A stretch of DNA of 64,000 nt from an uncultured Oscillospiraceae bacterium (GTDB lineage Bacteria; Bacillota; Clostridia; Oscillospirales; Oscillospiraceae). The stretch is taken from assembly GCA_944386975.1 (NCBI GenBank), contig CALXDC010000008.1, forward strand, positions 1 through 64,000. The letters run 5' to 3'. The translations under genes and the position numbers were made by a program. The notes below the pieces were generated by a model. The model saw only the letters and a list, made by a program, of their open reading frames with translations. It did not search any database and had not been told where the DNA came from. Positions 1 to 8,696 of this stretch are shown here, one piece after another (position 1 is the first letter of the stretch; each line of letters opens with the position of its first letter).

Positions 1-7
1 ATGCTGA

Positions 8-48
8 CCGCCATCTCATTGCCTGTGCACTGAGATGGCGGCCTTTTT
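8..48 (+). terminator. Rho-independent terminator
   Basis: An 11-bp perfect stem (CCGCCATCTCA at 8-18 with its complement at 31-41) and a 12-base loop are followed by CCTTTTT. It would end a rightward transcript from a gene left of the window. Bases 49-178 hold no other feature I can support. Confidence 0.85.
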
Positions 49-178
49 ATACGCCGGGAGATTTGACGGTTACGAAATTTCCGTAAAATAAGCAAGTGTT
101 GGTTTCAAAAGAGCACAACCAACCAGACCCAGACGGACTCCCTGCGTCTCTGTGGAAGACTTTCCTGTTTTTGCGCAG

Positions 179-835
179 CTACAAGGTCATTTTCAAGGAC
201 ACACAGGCCTGGAGCCTGCCGTGTTCCCACTTCATCCGCAGTTTTTTCAGATCAAAGGCCAGCGCCAACAGGAGCAGCCGCAGCAATCTTCACATCGGTA
301 TCAGGCGGTGGATACAAGCTGTCCATTCCATACCTCCGTTGTCTCCCATCTCAAATGCGGCCTTCTGCCCTGGGCACAGGTGAAGCAATCCTCTGCGGGG
401 TTATATACCATGTTTTCAATGCGCTCCATCTGTTTCTGAAGCTTCCTGGCCTTTTTCGGGTCATAGTTGGTGGGCCTTATGAAGCACATCCGACCGTTTT
501 GCTCCAGATATAAATAGTTCTCCAGGGTTTCATATCCTGCATCCGCCACCATTTCCTCGTAGCGGGCCTGGTGCCACTGGGACAGCTTCTCCAGCATGGA
601 GCGCAGCGTTCCCTTACATCCGTACGGTCTGAGAATGCCCCCAGGACGCCGATTTTTTCCTTTTGGAAGAGTACGCTTCGTACAGTTTTCCGTGCTCCAG
701 TTCCTTAAGCTGGGCGCTTAGCAGACGGGCGGGTGCGTTCTCCGGTATCATCATTACCAAGTTCAGCGCAAGCAGCAGTTGACCGTGGCGCTTACCGTAT
801 ACTGGTCTTGCTTTTCTTTTTTTCTCACAAGTCAA
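179..835 (-). pseudogene. IS1182-type transposase remnant
   Basis: Three minus-strand pieces in different frames look like parts of an IS1182-family DDE transposase. An N-terminal piece at about 614-835 contains MIPENAPARLLSAQLKELEH. A middle piece at 301-597 includes the YEEMVADAGYETLENYLYLE stretch typical of the catalytic region. A C-terminal piece at about 179-290 reads LALAFDLKKLRMKWEHGR and ends at the stop at 179-181. Most of the region between the first two pieces is missing and frameshifts separate the parts, so it cannot be functional. GGCTCATTTTGCAACA at 898-913 may be one element end; a weak counterpart (TGTTGGTTTCAAAAGAGC) lies at 97-114. Family is from motif recognition. It marks the left edge of the catabolic island. 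Confidence 0.75.
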
Positions 836-842
836 GAGTAAA

Positions 843-896
843 GCAACGAGCGGGGTTCGGAAACCCTTTTGGGATCCAAACCTCGCTCGTTTTTAT
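843..896. repeat. Hairpin at IS1182 remnant end
   Basis: AACGAGCGGGGTT (about 844-856) pairs with AACCTCGCTCGTT (about 880-892) with one mismatch, and TTTTTAT follows on the plus strand. It may act as a rightward terminator, or be part of the terminal structure of the IS1182 remnant that keeps outside transcripts out of the transposase gene. Confidence 0.5.
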
Positions 897-925
897 AGGC
901 TCATTTTGCAACAGGCCAATAGCTT

Positions 926-1648
926 TTATGATTCACGATGAGCAGGGGTAGAAGATTCTAAAGACGGACCATGAATTTTTTCCATATCCCTGCTTGCAGC
1001 CTCCAGATGTGCCGTTAATTCAACAACCGCTTGCTCCACATTTTTTGTTTGGATACATACCAATATTTTGGAGTGTGGAACAATTGCGTTTTGGTAGATT
1101 GGACTGTTGGTCAGGTCTGCGCGATATTTTCGATATGCCTCCAATACCTGCTGACTGAAGCTGATCAACATCTGGTTTTGTGTATATTCGGCAATTTTAA
1201 AATGGAACAATTCATCCAACATTCCCATCCGCAGCCAGTCACATGCAATGTTGGCATTAATAAAATCGCTGTGGATTTCTTCCAGTTCACGAACCTGAGA
1301 TGGTGTAATTTTGGGAATTGTAAGGCGGATAGCCAGAATCTCCAAAGAAATTCTAACATTCATTATATCGTAAAAGGGTATCGTTGCGTCTTTTCCCCAT
1401 ACTCCGCTGTGATCTTTTTTGGCGTTATTTGAGACAAAAGCGCCTCGGCCCGGAAGAATATCGACATATCCCCAGGCCTGCAATACCCGCATGGCTTCTC
1501 TTACGCTCGTTCTGCTTACGTTTAGTTCTTTACACAAAGCCGCTTCGGTAGGGAGTTTTTCGCCCTCTTTGTATTCACCGGAAACAATCATTTCACGAAT
1601 ACGAGCGACCGATGCATCTGTAACAGAAACTCGTTGAATTTGCCGCAT
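926..1648 (-). CDS. FadR-type GntR transcriptional regulator
   Basis: A 240-residue DNA-binding regulator of the GntR superfamily, FadR subgroup. Residues about 10-75 form the winged helix-turn-helix (EKLPTEAALCKELNVSRTSVREAMRVLQ, given here as a position marker at residues 30-57, then the wing DILPGRGAFV). Residues about 90-220 are a helical FCD ligand-binding domain with the usual acidic and histidine positions (MLDELFH, NAIVPHSKIL, ELTAHLEAA). FCD proteins usually bind carboxylic or sugar acids, which suits the divergent catabolic cluster it faces across 422 bases. A consensus promoter lies upstream, and palindromes near both promoters suggest it controls itself and the cluster. It is divergently transcribed, so its ligand is probably the imported substrate or an early intermediate. 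Confidence 0.9.
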   Translation of the reverse strand: MRQIQRVSVTDASVARIREMIVSGEYKEGEKLPTEAALCKELNVSRTSVREAMRVLQAWGYVDILPGRGAFVSNNAKKDHSGVWGKDATIPFYDIMNVRISLEILAIRLTIPKITPSQVRELEEIHSDFINANIACDWLRMGMLDELFHFKIAEYTQNQMLISFSQQVLEAYRKYRADLTNSPIYQNAIVPHSKILVCIQTKNVEQAVVELTAHLEAASRDMEKIHGPSLESSTPAHRES

Positions 1649-1690
1649 AATAAAGCCCTCTATTTCATAAATAACTCATTTGATAAAACA

Positions 1691-1719
1691 ATTGTATCGT
1701 ATAAAGGAAAATTTATCAA
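1691..1719 (-). promoter_or_regulatory. Promoter of the FadR-type regulator gene
   Basis: Read on the minus strand, TTGATA (1714-1719) and TACAAT (1691-1696) are separated by exactly 17 bases, a near-consensus sigma-A promoter pointing at the regulator start. The plus-strand sequence TTGTATCGTATAA over the -10 and spacer resembles the TTGTATGATATCA of the opposite promoter, so autoregulation is plausible. Confidence 0.7.
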
Positions 1720-1729
1720 GACCTGGAAG

Positions 1730-1980
1730 ATTATAGCATATAGAAAATATTGTTTATCTGGGAGTATATATTATTAGGGCAATTCTGTCTTGGACGATGC
1801 AGTCAGAAATTGATTTCCAAAGTGGAGAGTTAGAGGATTTATCCGATGTAAGATATCATACAATGGGAAAAATTTGTAAGAGTTATATTGTCTGAGGAAA
1901 TAATATAAGATAAATAACTCGGCTTTAATGTGACATATTTCAATATAATACAAGCAAAATTTACAGAATTTGCAAAAAAA
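1730..1980. other. AT-rich divergent intergenic DNA
   Basis: This stretch between the two divergent promoters is very AT-rich. I see no gene with a credible ribosome site, no RNA motif and no strong hairpin. A 79-codon frame on the minus strand here has no ribosome site and low-complexity content. Confidence 0.5.
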
Positions 1981-1984
1981 GATA

Positions 1985-2048
1985 TTGACATTTTGGAAGA
2001 AGTGGCATATCATAACTATATGATATCAGATTGTATGATATCATATAA
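1985..2048 (+). promoter_or_regulatory. Catabolic-island promoter and operator
   Basis: TTGACA (1985-1990) and TATCAT (2008-2013) are spaced 17 bases apart, an almost perfect sigma-A promoter. The decamer TATGATATCA occurs at 2019-2028 and again at 2034-2043, 15 bases later. The second copy is part of the perfect 12-base palindrome TATGATATCATA (2034-2045). Both lie at or just after the expected transcription start, where a bound repressor would block initiation. The divergent FadR-type protein is the natural candidate; the link is inferred. Confidence 0.75.
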
Positions 2049-2070
2049 AAAATAAGGAGGAGTTCATGCA

Positions 2071-2988
2071 ATGTCATTCCAAACAAAATATGGTCAGATC
2101 CTTCTTCCCCTTATCACACCCTATAAAGAAAATGAAGAGGTCGATTATGCGCAGTATGAAAAGCTCATTGAATATCTGATTGAAAATAATCTGTGTGATT
2201 CGCTGATTGTGACGGGAACAACCGGCGAGGCCAGCCTGCTGACCACGGACGAGCGGATCAAACTGATGGAAGTTGCGGTTAAAACTTCGGCTGGAAGGAA
2301 GCCCGTGATTGCGGGGACCGGCTGCGCTTCTACAAAAGAGACGATTTATCTGACCAATAAGGCCGTGGAGCTGGGAATCGAGCTCTGCCTGGTCGTTTGC
2401 CCCTTCTATAACAAGCCTACCCAGGAGGGGATTTATCTCCACTATAAGAATCTGGCAGAGAGCACAAAGGCAAACATCATGATCTACAACATCCCGATTT
2501 TTGTTGGGGTGAATATTGCGCCGGAAACGGTTGGGCGGCTTGCATCTATTAAAAACATTGTGGCAGTAAAGGATGAGGCCGGCGTCAACCCCACCCAGGT
2601 TACGGATTACATCTTGGCGACCAAAGATGTTGACCCTGACTTCGCAGTCTATAACGGCGACGATGTGATGCTACTCCCCACGATTATTCAGGGTGCGCAG
2701 GGCTTGGTCAGTGGCGGTGCTCATATTTTTGGACACGAGATCCGCGGTATTTTCGATGCGTTCTCCCGGGGAGACAATGAGCGGGCAAAGGAACTGTTTG
2801 TTCCGATGTATCGCTTCTGTAAGTCTACTGGGCAGAATGGTCGGCTCCTGCCTAATTCGATTCTGCGTCCTGCCATCGAATTGGTGACAGGAATTCACCT
2901 AGGGCCTGCCCGTGGTCCTCTGGCGCCTGCGACGGAGGAAGAGATGGAAGTTACCACTGCGATTCTGAAAGAAATCGGAAAGATTTAA
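2071..2988 (+). CDS. DapA-family aldolase/lyase, first paralogue
   Basis: A 305-residue member of the dihydrodipicolinate synthase / N-acetylneuraminate lyase superfamily, a TIM barrel that forms a Schiff base between a lysine and a 2-oxo acid. The GTTGE carboxylate-binding loop is at residues 49-53, the YNIP tyrosine at 139 and the catalytic lysine in VAVKDEAG at 167. The ribosome site AAGGAGG at 2054-2060 is 10 bases before the start. True DapA is possible from sequence alone, but as first gene of a sugar-importer operon behind a FadR regulator it more probably cleaves or dehydrates a 2-oxo sugar acid. Two diverged relatives follow at 8697 and 13022. Confidence 0.9.
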   Translation: MSFQTKYGQILLPLITPYKENEEVDYAQYEKLIEYLIENNLCDSLIVTGTTGEASLLTTDERIKLMEVAVKTSAGRKPVIAGTGCASTKETIYLTNKAVELGIELCLVVCPFYNKPTQEGIYLHYKNLAESTKANIMIYNIPIFVGVNIAPETVGRLASIKNIVAVKDEAGVNPTQVTDYILATKDVDPDFAVYNGDDVMLLPTIIQGAQGLVSGGAHIFGHEIRGIFDAFSRGDNERAKELFVPMYRFCKSTGQNGRLLPNSILRPAIELVTGIHLGPARGPLAPATEEEMEVTTAILKEIGKI

Positions 2989-3123
2989 AACAGACGGCAT
3001 AGAGAGAGCCCCGGCCTAAATCCCCCCCTCGGTAAAGTGGTTTTGATGATAAGCGGAAATAGTTTTCAAAGGAGGCGCAAACAGGAGCCTTTGATAACAC
3101 CGGATTGTGAGGAGGAATTTATT

Positions 3124-4413
3124 ATGAAAAAAAGGAGTCTCTTGAGCGTAGCGCTTATATTGGCCATGATGTTTTCTCTGTGCAGCTGCGGCACGACACC
3201 GGCGGATGAGGGAGAGGCCGAAGACGATGTAATTACCATTACATTCGGAAGCCCCTGGTGGGGTGAGTCCGGGCGGGATGTCCTTTGGCAGGGATTTGCG
3301 GAATCGTTCCACGAAGCATATCCGCAGTACAAACTGGAAGGAATTTATATTCCCTATGCAGATTTTAACGACAAAATGAAAACGCTGGTTGCTGCAAAGG
3401 AGGAGCCGACGATTTTCTATCTGCAGGAATACAATTTCTATCAGTGGTTGGAGGACGGATATCTGGCGCCAATTGATGAGTGCTTTGACGTTTCTGCCGT
3501 TTATGATGATTTGGCAGTAAAAGAGTCGCAGGATCTGGTGCTCCATGATGGGCAGTACTATGGTCTGGTGGTTGAGACATGTCCTTATAGCGGTCTTATT
3601 TACAACAAGGAACTGTTCGAGGCAAACGGCGTGGAGCTGCCCCAGAATGCTGAGGAGTATTTGGAATTGGCCAAATCTCTGACAAATGCGGATGGATCCC
3701 AGTATGGAACAATTGCCGCAAATACCTCTGATAATCTTAACTATATTATGCAGGCGTCTATGCCGTATATCATGGGTTTTGGTGGGCGTATTGCTGACGA
3801 AGATGGGAACTTTACCGTCAATCAGCCGGAGTTTGTGGAGGGTGTCGAATATTATGTGGAGCTGGCGACTCTGTGTTCGCCTGCGTTTACAGAGTACTCT
3901 ACACAGCGCTCTGTGTTTTTTGAGGGGAAAGTAGCCATGGTGTCGGATGGCGGCTACTTTATTGACTGGGCGGCAGGCGAAAACGAGTCTCTGGCGAGCA
4001 ATCTCGACGTTGCGGTGCTTCCTATGGAAGATCCTGCCACGCCCACCGACCTGACCTATTTTGGCTTGTCTGCCAACGCTACGGAAGAGGAAAAAGAGGC
4101 AGTCGGGGCATTCCTTTCGTGGTGGTGTACGCCTGAGGTGCAGCAGGCGTGGATTGAGTCCTGCGGTTACCCTGTGACTATGGCGAGCGCGGCCAGTGAA
4201 GAATATCGTGCTGCCAACGAGTGGTATGCGGTATATGAAAATATCGCAGCGTATGGAATTGGTCTGGCAGTGCCTGGCCATGAGGCGGACTCTATTTCTA
4301 TTCGCAACACGGTGGCAGAGTACATTGTAGAGTGTATCGAGAAAACAGATGCCGATGTGCAGTCGATTATGGATGCCTGTAAGGCTGAGCTGGATGCAGA
4401 GTTTAGCAGCTGA
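3124..4413 (+). CDS. CUT1 sugar ABC importer, binding lipoprotein
   Basis: A 429-residue extracellular solute-binding protein family 1 receptor. The N-terminus is a lipoprotein signal (basic MKKR, hydrophobic core, lipobox LCSC with the acylated Cys at 22), then an acidic linker and a two-lobed body with family hallmarks (WGESGRDVLWQGFAESF, VAMVSDGGYFIDWA, FLSWWCTPEVQQAW). I start it at the ATG at 3124 because GAGGAGG lies just upstream and the signal peptide begins there; an upstream in-frame extension to 3037 would bury the signal. It is followed by its two permeases after a strong hairpin. No ATPase gene is present in the cluster, as is common for CUT1 importers that share an MsmX-type ATPase. 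Confidence 0.92.
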   Translation: MKKRSLLSVALILAMMFSLCSCGTTPADEGEAEDDVITITFGSPWWGESGRDVLWQGFAESFHEAYPQYKLEGIYIPYADFNDKMKTLVAAKEEPTIFYLQEYNFYQWLEDGYLAPIDECFDVSAVYDDLAVKESQDLVLHDGQYYGLVVETCPYSGLIYNKELFEANGVELPQNAEEYLELAKSLTNADGSQYGTIAANTSDNLNYIMQASMPYIMGFGGRIADEDGNFTVNQPEFVEGVEYYVELATLCSPAFTEYSTQRSVFFEGKVAMVSDGGYFIDWAAGENESLASNLDVAVLPMEDPATPTDLTYFGLSANATEEEKEAVGAFLSWWCTPEVQQAWIESCGYPVTMASAASEEYRAANEWYAVYENIAAYGIGLAVPGHEADSISIRNTVAEYIVECIEKTDADVQSIMDACKAELDAEFSS

Positions 4414-4447
4414 TCCCTCGTATGATCGTTGACGGCGTAATTCATAG

Positions 4448-4482
4448 GGTATGGCAAGGCGCGCAGCGCGCCTTGCCATACC
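4448..4482. repeat. Perfect intercistronic hairpin
   Basis: A 16-bp perfect stem with a three-base loop: GGTATGGCAAGGCGCG at 4448-4463 and its complement at 4467-4482. No T run follows, so it is unlikely to be a complete terminator. Between a binding-protein gene and its permease genes such a structure usually protects the upstream message or partly attenuates readthrough, giving more receptor than permease. Confidence 0.8.
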
Positions 4483-4537
4483 TTACCAACAGAATATGGT
4501 CATATTTGAAAAAAATAAGGAGGGGTGATCAGACAGC

Positions 4538-5419
4538 ATGACGAATCAAAAGAGAATCAAATTGGTCAATTGGTCCATGCTTTTGCCATCTATTGCGCTT
4601 TTGTTTTTCGTCTTTGGCCTTCCGCTGATAAAAAATATTCAGTTGAGCTTGACGGATGCAAAATTTATTGAAAAAGCAGACTTCATTGCATTAGAAAATT
4701 ACGTCAAATTGCTGACCCGCGAAGATTTTTATAATGCGCTGCGCGTTATGCTGATTTATACCGTATGTTACACAATCGGAATCTTTGTGGTAGGATTTGC
4801 AACTTCTCTGCTCTTGGAGCACAATCCGCTCCGAAGAGGAAAATCATTTTTCCGCACGATGTATGTGCTCTCTTATGCTGTTCCTGATATTGTTACAGCG
4901 CTTATTTTTACTTGGATATTTAATTACAACTATGGTGTTGTGAATTACTTTTTGGCTCAGATTGGGATTATTCAGGCGCCGATCAATTGGCTCAACAGTT
5001 CAGAGCAGGCGCTGTACACCATTGTTTTAATTGAAATATGGCGGCAATTTCCCCTGCACACGCTGGTGATTTACGCGGGATTCCAGGAGGTCCCCGGAGA
5101 ATTGTACGAGTCGGCTGAGATAGACGGTGCCGGAGGACTTCGAAAGTTTTTCAGCATCACCATTCCGCACCTGTCTCAAATTCTCAGTACACTTCTCATT
5201 CTGACCATCATCTGGAGCTTCAAACGTTTTGCCATGATTTGGTCCCTGACAAAGGGCGGGCCGTCCGGCGCAACGGAGACAGTAGTGATTCAAATTTACA
5301 AGAATGCCTTTGTGGATAACAAAATGGGACTTGCCTGCGCAACGGGCGTTGTCATGCTGATCATCACCCTGCTGATAGTGCGCCTTTATATGAAGGTAAT
5401 CAAACGGTCTTCGGAATAA
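4538..5419 (+). CDS. CUT1 sugar ABC permease (MalF/UgpA type)
   Basis: A 293-residue inner-membrane permease with about six hydrophobic segments (first SMLLPSIALLFFVFGLPL near residues 13-30, others near 75-95, 108-128, 160-180, 205-230 and 265-285). The cytoplasmic EAA loop is visible as ELYESAEIDGAGGLRKFF near residues 190-207, the coupling site for the ATPase. The ribosome site AAGGAGG is at about 4517-4523. It pairs with the next gene, 17 bases downstream, to form the heterodimeric channel. Confidence 0.93.
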   Translation: MTNQKRIKLVNWSMLLPSIALLFFVFGLPLIKNIQLSLTDAKFIEKADFIALENYVKLLTREDFYNALRVMLIYTVCYTIGIFVVGFATSLLLEHNPLRRGKSFFRTMYVLSYAVPDIVTALIFTWIFNYNYGVVNYFLAQIGIIQAPINWLNSSEQALYTIVLIEIWRQFPLHTLVIYAGFQEVPGELYESAEIDGAGGLRKFFSITIPHLSQILSTLLILTIIWSFKRFAMIWSLTKGGPSGATETVVIQIYKNAFVDNKMGLACATGVVMLIITLLIVRLYMKVIKRSSE

Positions 5420-5436
5420 AGGAGGGGAGGAGCTTC

Positions 5437-6294
5437 ATGAGTAAAATGACCTTTGGAAAAGCAAAAAGAAAAGTTTCAAAAGTGATGATTGTTGTCCTGT
5501 CCGTTGTGGTCCTGTGTATAGTGGTATTTCCGGTCTTTTGGCTGTTGAATATTTCTTTCCTTTCACAAGGCGGTCTGTTTACAGAGATCCCCACAATATC
5601 TTTTTTCGGAGAATTCTTTTCAGCTAAGGGATATGCAGAGGTTTTGCTGGAACCTGACATTTACATCTGGATCAGGAACTCTGTCTTGGTTTCGGTCGGC
5701 GCTGTAGCAGTCAGCGTTTTCTGCGCTGTACTTGGCGGATATGCGCTTTCCCGTTTCCGCACAAACCGGAACAAGGTATTTTTAACAATGATCATTTGCA
5801 CGCAAATGATTGCACCTGCCCTGATTGTGGGGCCGGCCTACATTATTTTTTCTCAAGTGGGGCTGACCAATTCTCTCATCGGACTGGTAATCCTGGATTC
5901 TGCGTTGGTGCTGGCTTTCGCAATTTGGATGATGAAAGGGTTCCTGGATGGAATCCCGAGGGAGTTGGATGAGGCAGCTATGATCGATGGGTGCAATCAT
6001 TTCCAGGTATTGACCAAAATCATTATTCCGATTGCCCTCCCGTCCATTATGACAATTGTGGTGATTAATTTCTTCGATATTTACAATGAGTATATGTTTG
6101 CCATGACCTTTATCACCTCGGAGTCGAAATTCTTGTCTCCTGTCGGCCTATCGACAAATTCCTCACGTGTTGGGCTGGATTGGGCTCACCTTCTGCCGCA
6201 GGCGGTTATTACTTGCATTATTCCCATTACGTTTTATTTCATTTTCCAGCGGTATGTGGTGAAAGGAATCAGCGCTGGAGCACTGAAGGGATAG
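5437..6294 (+). CDS. CUT1 sugar ABC permease (MalG/UgpE type)
   Basis: A 285-residue permease, partner of the preceding gene. Six hydrophobic segments are visible and the EAA loop reads ELDEAAMIDGCNHFQVL near residues 178-194. The C-terminus ends in the usual QRYVVKGISAGALKG. The ribosome site AAAGGAGGGGAGG directly follows the previous stop. Together with the lipoprotein and an unlinked ATPase it would import the island's substrate, probably a sugar acid or glycoside. Confidence 0.93.
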   Translation: MSKMTFGKAKRKVSKVMIVVLSVVVLCIVVFPVFWLLNISFLSQGGLFTEIPTISFFGEFFSAKGYAEVLLEPDIYIWIRNSVLVSVGAVAVSVFCAVLGGYALSRFRTNRNKVFLTMIICTQMIAPALIVGPAYIIFSQVGLTNSLIGLVILDSALVLAFAIWMMKGFLDGIPRELDEAAMIDGCNHFQVLTKIIIPIALPSIMTIVVINFFDIYNEYMFAMTFITSESKFLSPVGLSTNSSRVGLDWAHLLPQAVITCIIPITFYFIFQRYVVKGISAGALKG

Positions 6295-6353
6295 CATGTT
6301 CGTACAGGCTGGCGAGAGTCGGTCAGATATTATGTTTGAAAGAAGTGACGTCT

Positions 6354-7442
6354 ATGGAGAAAGAGGTATTTGTTATTGCGGGTCCCCTCCCCATTCATCC
6401 GGAAGTGATGAAAGCGGCCAGTGTTCCTATGTTCAGCCATCGTTCCCCCCGATTTCAAGTAATTTTCCAACGGACGGCGGAGAATATTGGAAAAATTATC
6501 GGTACCAAAAATGATGTGTATTTAGTCCCCTCTTCTGGAACGGGATGCATGGAGGCTGCCATTGCCAATTTCTTTTCCGAGGGTGATACGATCATTGTGG
6601 TAGACAATGGACTTTTCGGGCAGAAGTTTGCCGCCAATTGTCGGAAATTCCGACTGAACACAGTCGTTTTGAAGGAAGATTGGGGACAACCGGCCAATGT
6701 GGAGAGAATCCTCTCAACGTTGGAAAGCACTCCTCAGGCCAAAGGATTGTTCTTTGTCCATAGTGAGACTTCCGCCGGCGTGCTGACGGAGGTGCCGGAT
6801 ATTACGCGGCCGGTTCGTGAAAAATACCCAGATCTCGTTATTATCGTGGATTCCGTCAGCGGGATCGGCGCCTGCCCGTTCTGTATGGATGCGTGGAACG
6901 TGGATGTTGTGGTAACGGCCTCCCAAAAAGCCTTGGGAGGGATTCCCGGGCTGGGAATTATCAGTGTGCATGAGAGAATGTGGGAATACTATGCGTCGTC
7001 CGATCTTCCCAAGTACTATTTTGATCTCAACAACATTCGCGAGGAGCACAAAAATCACATGACCTTTACCACGCCCAGCGTATATGCGGTAACGGCGCTT
7101 GATCGGGCAGTCCAGCTTCTGCTGGAGGAGGGGCCGGAAAATCGGTACGCATATTGCCGTGCCATGCGTGATTATGTAATAGAACGTGGAGAAAAGATGG
7201 GCCTTTTAGTTCCTACAAAGCTGGAATATGCGACTCCCTCTGTGACAAGCCTGCTTTTGCCGGATAATATGGATGCAGTTCAGTTCCGAAAGAAACTGCT
7301 GGAAGAAGAGAATGTCATGGTGGCACCTGGTTTGGGAGAGTACGGGCCGTGCGGTTTTCGAATTGGTCATATGGGATACATTCAGATGGAAGATCTGGAA
7401 GCTGCGTTGGACGGATGCCAGAGAGTACTAAATAGGATGTAG
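6354..7442 (+). CDS. Class V aminotransferase (alanine-glyoxylate/serine-pyruvate type)
   Basis: A 362-residue PLP-dependent aminotransferase of the AGXT/PucG type. It opens with the family's IAGPLPIHPEVM motif, then SGTG at 61-64 (phosphate grip), VDSVSG with Asp166 (pyridine nitrogen contact) and the Schiff-base lysine 192 in TASQKALGGIPG. I start at the ATG at 6354, where homology begins; a longer in-frame opening overlaps the permease gene and looks unrelated. The ribosome site is weak (AAAGAAGTGA). Usual substrates are alanine or serine with glyoxylate, but an amino sugar acid or hydroxy amino acid is possible in this cluster. The alanine-racemase-like gene follows 23 bases later. Confidence 0.88.
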   Translation: MEKEVFVIAGPLPIHPEVMKAASVPMFSHRSPRFQVIFQRTAENIGKIIGTKNDVYLVPSSGTGCMEAAIANFFSEGDTIIVVDNGLFGQKFAANCRKFRLNTVVLKEDWGQPANVERILSTLESTPQAKGLFFVHSETSAGVLTEVPDITRPVREKYPDLVIIVDSVSGIGACPFCMDAWNVDVVVTASQKALGGIPGLGIISVHERMWEYYASSDLPKYYFDLNNIREEHKNHMTFTTPSVYAVTALDRAVQLLLEEGPENRYAYCRAMRDYVIERGEKMGLLVPTKLEYATPSVTSLLLPDNMDAVQFRKKLLEEENVMVAPGLGEYGPCGFRIGHMGYIQMEDLEAALDGCQRVLNRM

Positions 7443-7465
7443 GTGCTATATAGAGGTGAATTGCG

Positions 7466-8683
7466 ATGCTGTCTTTACCGGAACGTTGTTGGCTGGAAGT
7501 GGACCTTGATCAGCTCCACCATAATTTTCAGACCATCGTAGAGATGCTTCATCCGGACTGTCAGTGCCTTGCGATTGTCAAGGGCAACGGTTATGGAGTT
7601 GGCATGATACCGATTGCAAAAGCATTACAGGATGATGGATGCCGCTGCTTCGGCGTGGCGGCAATGTCTGAGGCGTTGGCGCTGCGTGAAAATGGGATAA
7701 ACGGGCTGATTCTGCTTTTAGGGCCCACCTATGAACAAAACATTCCTTTTGCGGCAGAAAATGAGATCAGCATGACTGTCAACTCAGTGGATGTAGCGAA
7801 GCGGTATGCGCAGGCCCTGAATGGCTGCAGTAAGCCACTGAAAGTACATATTAAATTAGATACCGGAATGTCCAGAATCGGATTTCGGGTAGACGACAAT
7901 GTGGAAGAAATTGTTCAAGATATATTGAGCATTCATGCGCTTCCGGGAATTGAGGTGGAGGGGATCTATACACATTTCTCCTCAGCATACAACGATTGGG
8001 ACGATGCGTTTACACGAAAGCAGTTTTCCCGGTTTATGCAGGTGGTTGAGCGCAGTCAGGACTGCGGCGTTCGGTATCGGTATCGGCATTGTGCCAATAG
8101 TCCGGCGGCGAAGGAGTATCCTGCCTTTCAGCTGGATCTGGCGCGGTGCGGTGCAACGGTATATGGATTGTTTCACGGCTATCACCAGAACGTGGACGTG
8201 TCTCCGATTGTGTCGATGCGCACGCGAATTGTACAGATCAATACATTGCCTGCGGGGACGTCAATTGGTTATGACAGAACCTGTCAGTTGGACAGGCCGA
8301 GGAAGATTGCGGTGGTTTCGGTTGGAAACGGAGATGGTTTTCTCCGGTTTCATTCCAATGTCGGACACATGATATGCCGCGGTGTGCGTGTGCCCGTGTG
8401 CGGCATAGTCTGCATGGACATGACCATGCTGGATGTTACAGATGTTCCTGGGGTGCAGGTGGGCGATGTGGTAACGGTATTCGGTACGGATCATGGAGAA
8501 ACACTCACAGCGGAAGAGGCAGTCGCCAATGTGCCCTATATGATTCCCAATGAGCTCTATAACGGCGTGACAATGCGAGTTCCTAAGTACTATCTCCGCG
8601 GGGGAAAGATTGTTTATGCACTGATCTGCCATGCGGAACTGGTTCCGTCTGACAGGATGGATCCATATGAAAATATTGAATAA
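7466..8683 (+). CDS. Alanine-racemase-like PLP enzyme, divergent
   Basis: A 405-residue fold-type III PLP enzyme of the alanine racemase family. The PLP lysine is Lys39 in AIVKGNGYG, where canonical enzymes read VVKANAYG. The substrate-proximal IKLDTGMSRIGF is at residues 129-140, the second catalytic base Tyr269 is in SIGYDRT, and VCGIVCMDMTMLDVTD matches the family core. Several normally fixed positions differ: GNGYG, NGDG in place of YADG, and NGVTMRVPKYY at the end. Both catalytic residues are kept, so it should be active, but probably on an amino acid other than L-alanine. Its place between an aminotransferase and a DapA-type lyase argues for catabolic use rather than cell-wall D-alanine supply. 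Confidence 0.85.
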   Translation: MLSLPERCWLEVDLDQLHHNFQTIVEMLHPDCQCLAIVKGNGYGVGMIPIAKALQDDGCRCFGVAAMSEALALRENGINGLILLLGPTYEQNIPFAAENEISMTVNSVDVAKRYAQALNGCSKPLKVHIKLDTGMSRIGFRVDDNVEEIVQDILSIHALPGIEVEGIYTHFSSAYNDWDDAFTRKQFSRFMQVVERSQDCGVRYRYRHCANSPAAKEYPAFQLDLARCGATVYGLFHGYHQNVDVSPIVSMRTRIVQINTLPAGTSIGYDRTCQLDRPRKIAVVSVGNGDGFLRFHSNVGHMICRGVRVPVCGIVCMDMTMLDVTDVPGVQVGDVVTVFGTDHGETLTAEEAVANVPYMIPNELYNGVTMRVPKYYLRGGKIVYALICHAELVPSDRMDPYENIE

Positions 8684-8696
8684 AGGAGATAGGACA

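Noticed and set aside
1774..2013. 79-codon minus-strand frame in the divergent region
   Set aside because: Very AT-rich, Phe/Tyr/Ile-laden translation, no ribosome site, and it overlaps the island promoter.
3016..4479. Long minus-strand open frame (487 codons) opposite the sugar-binding lipoprotein gene
   Set aside because: It is the complement of a well-supported gene, has no ribosome site, and its product is rich in Arg, His and Cys with no family pattern.
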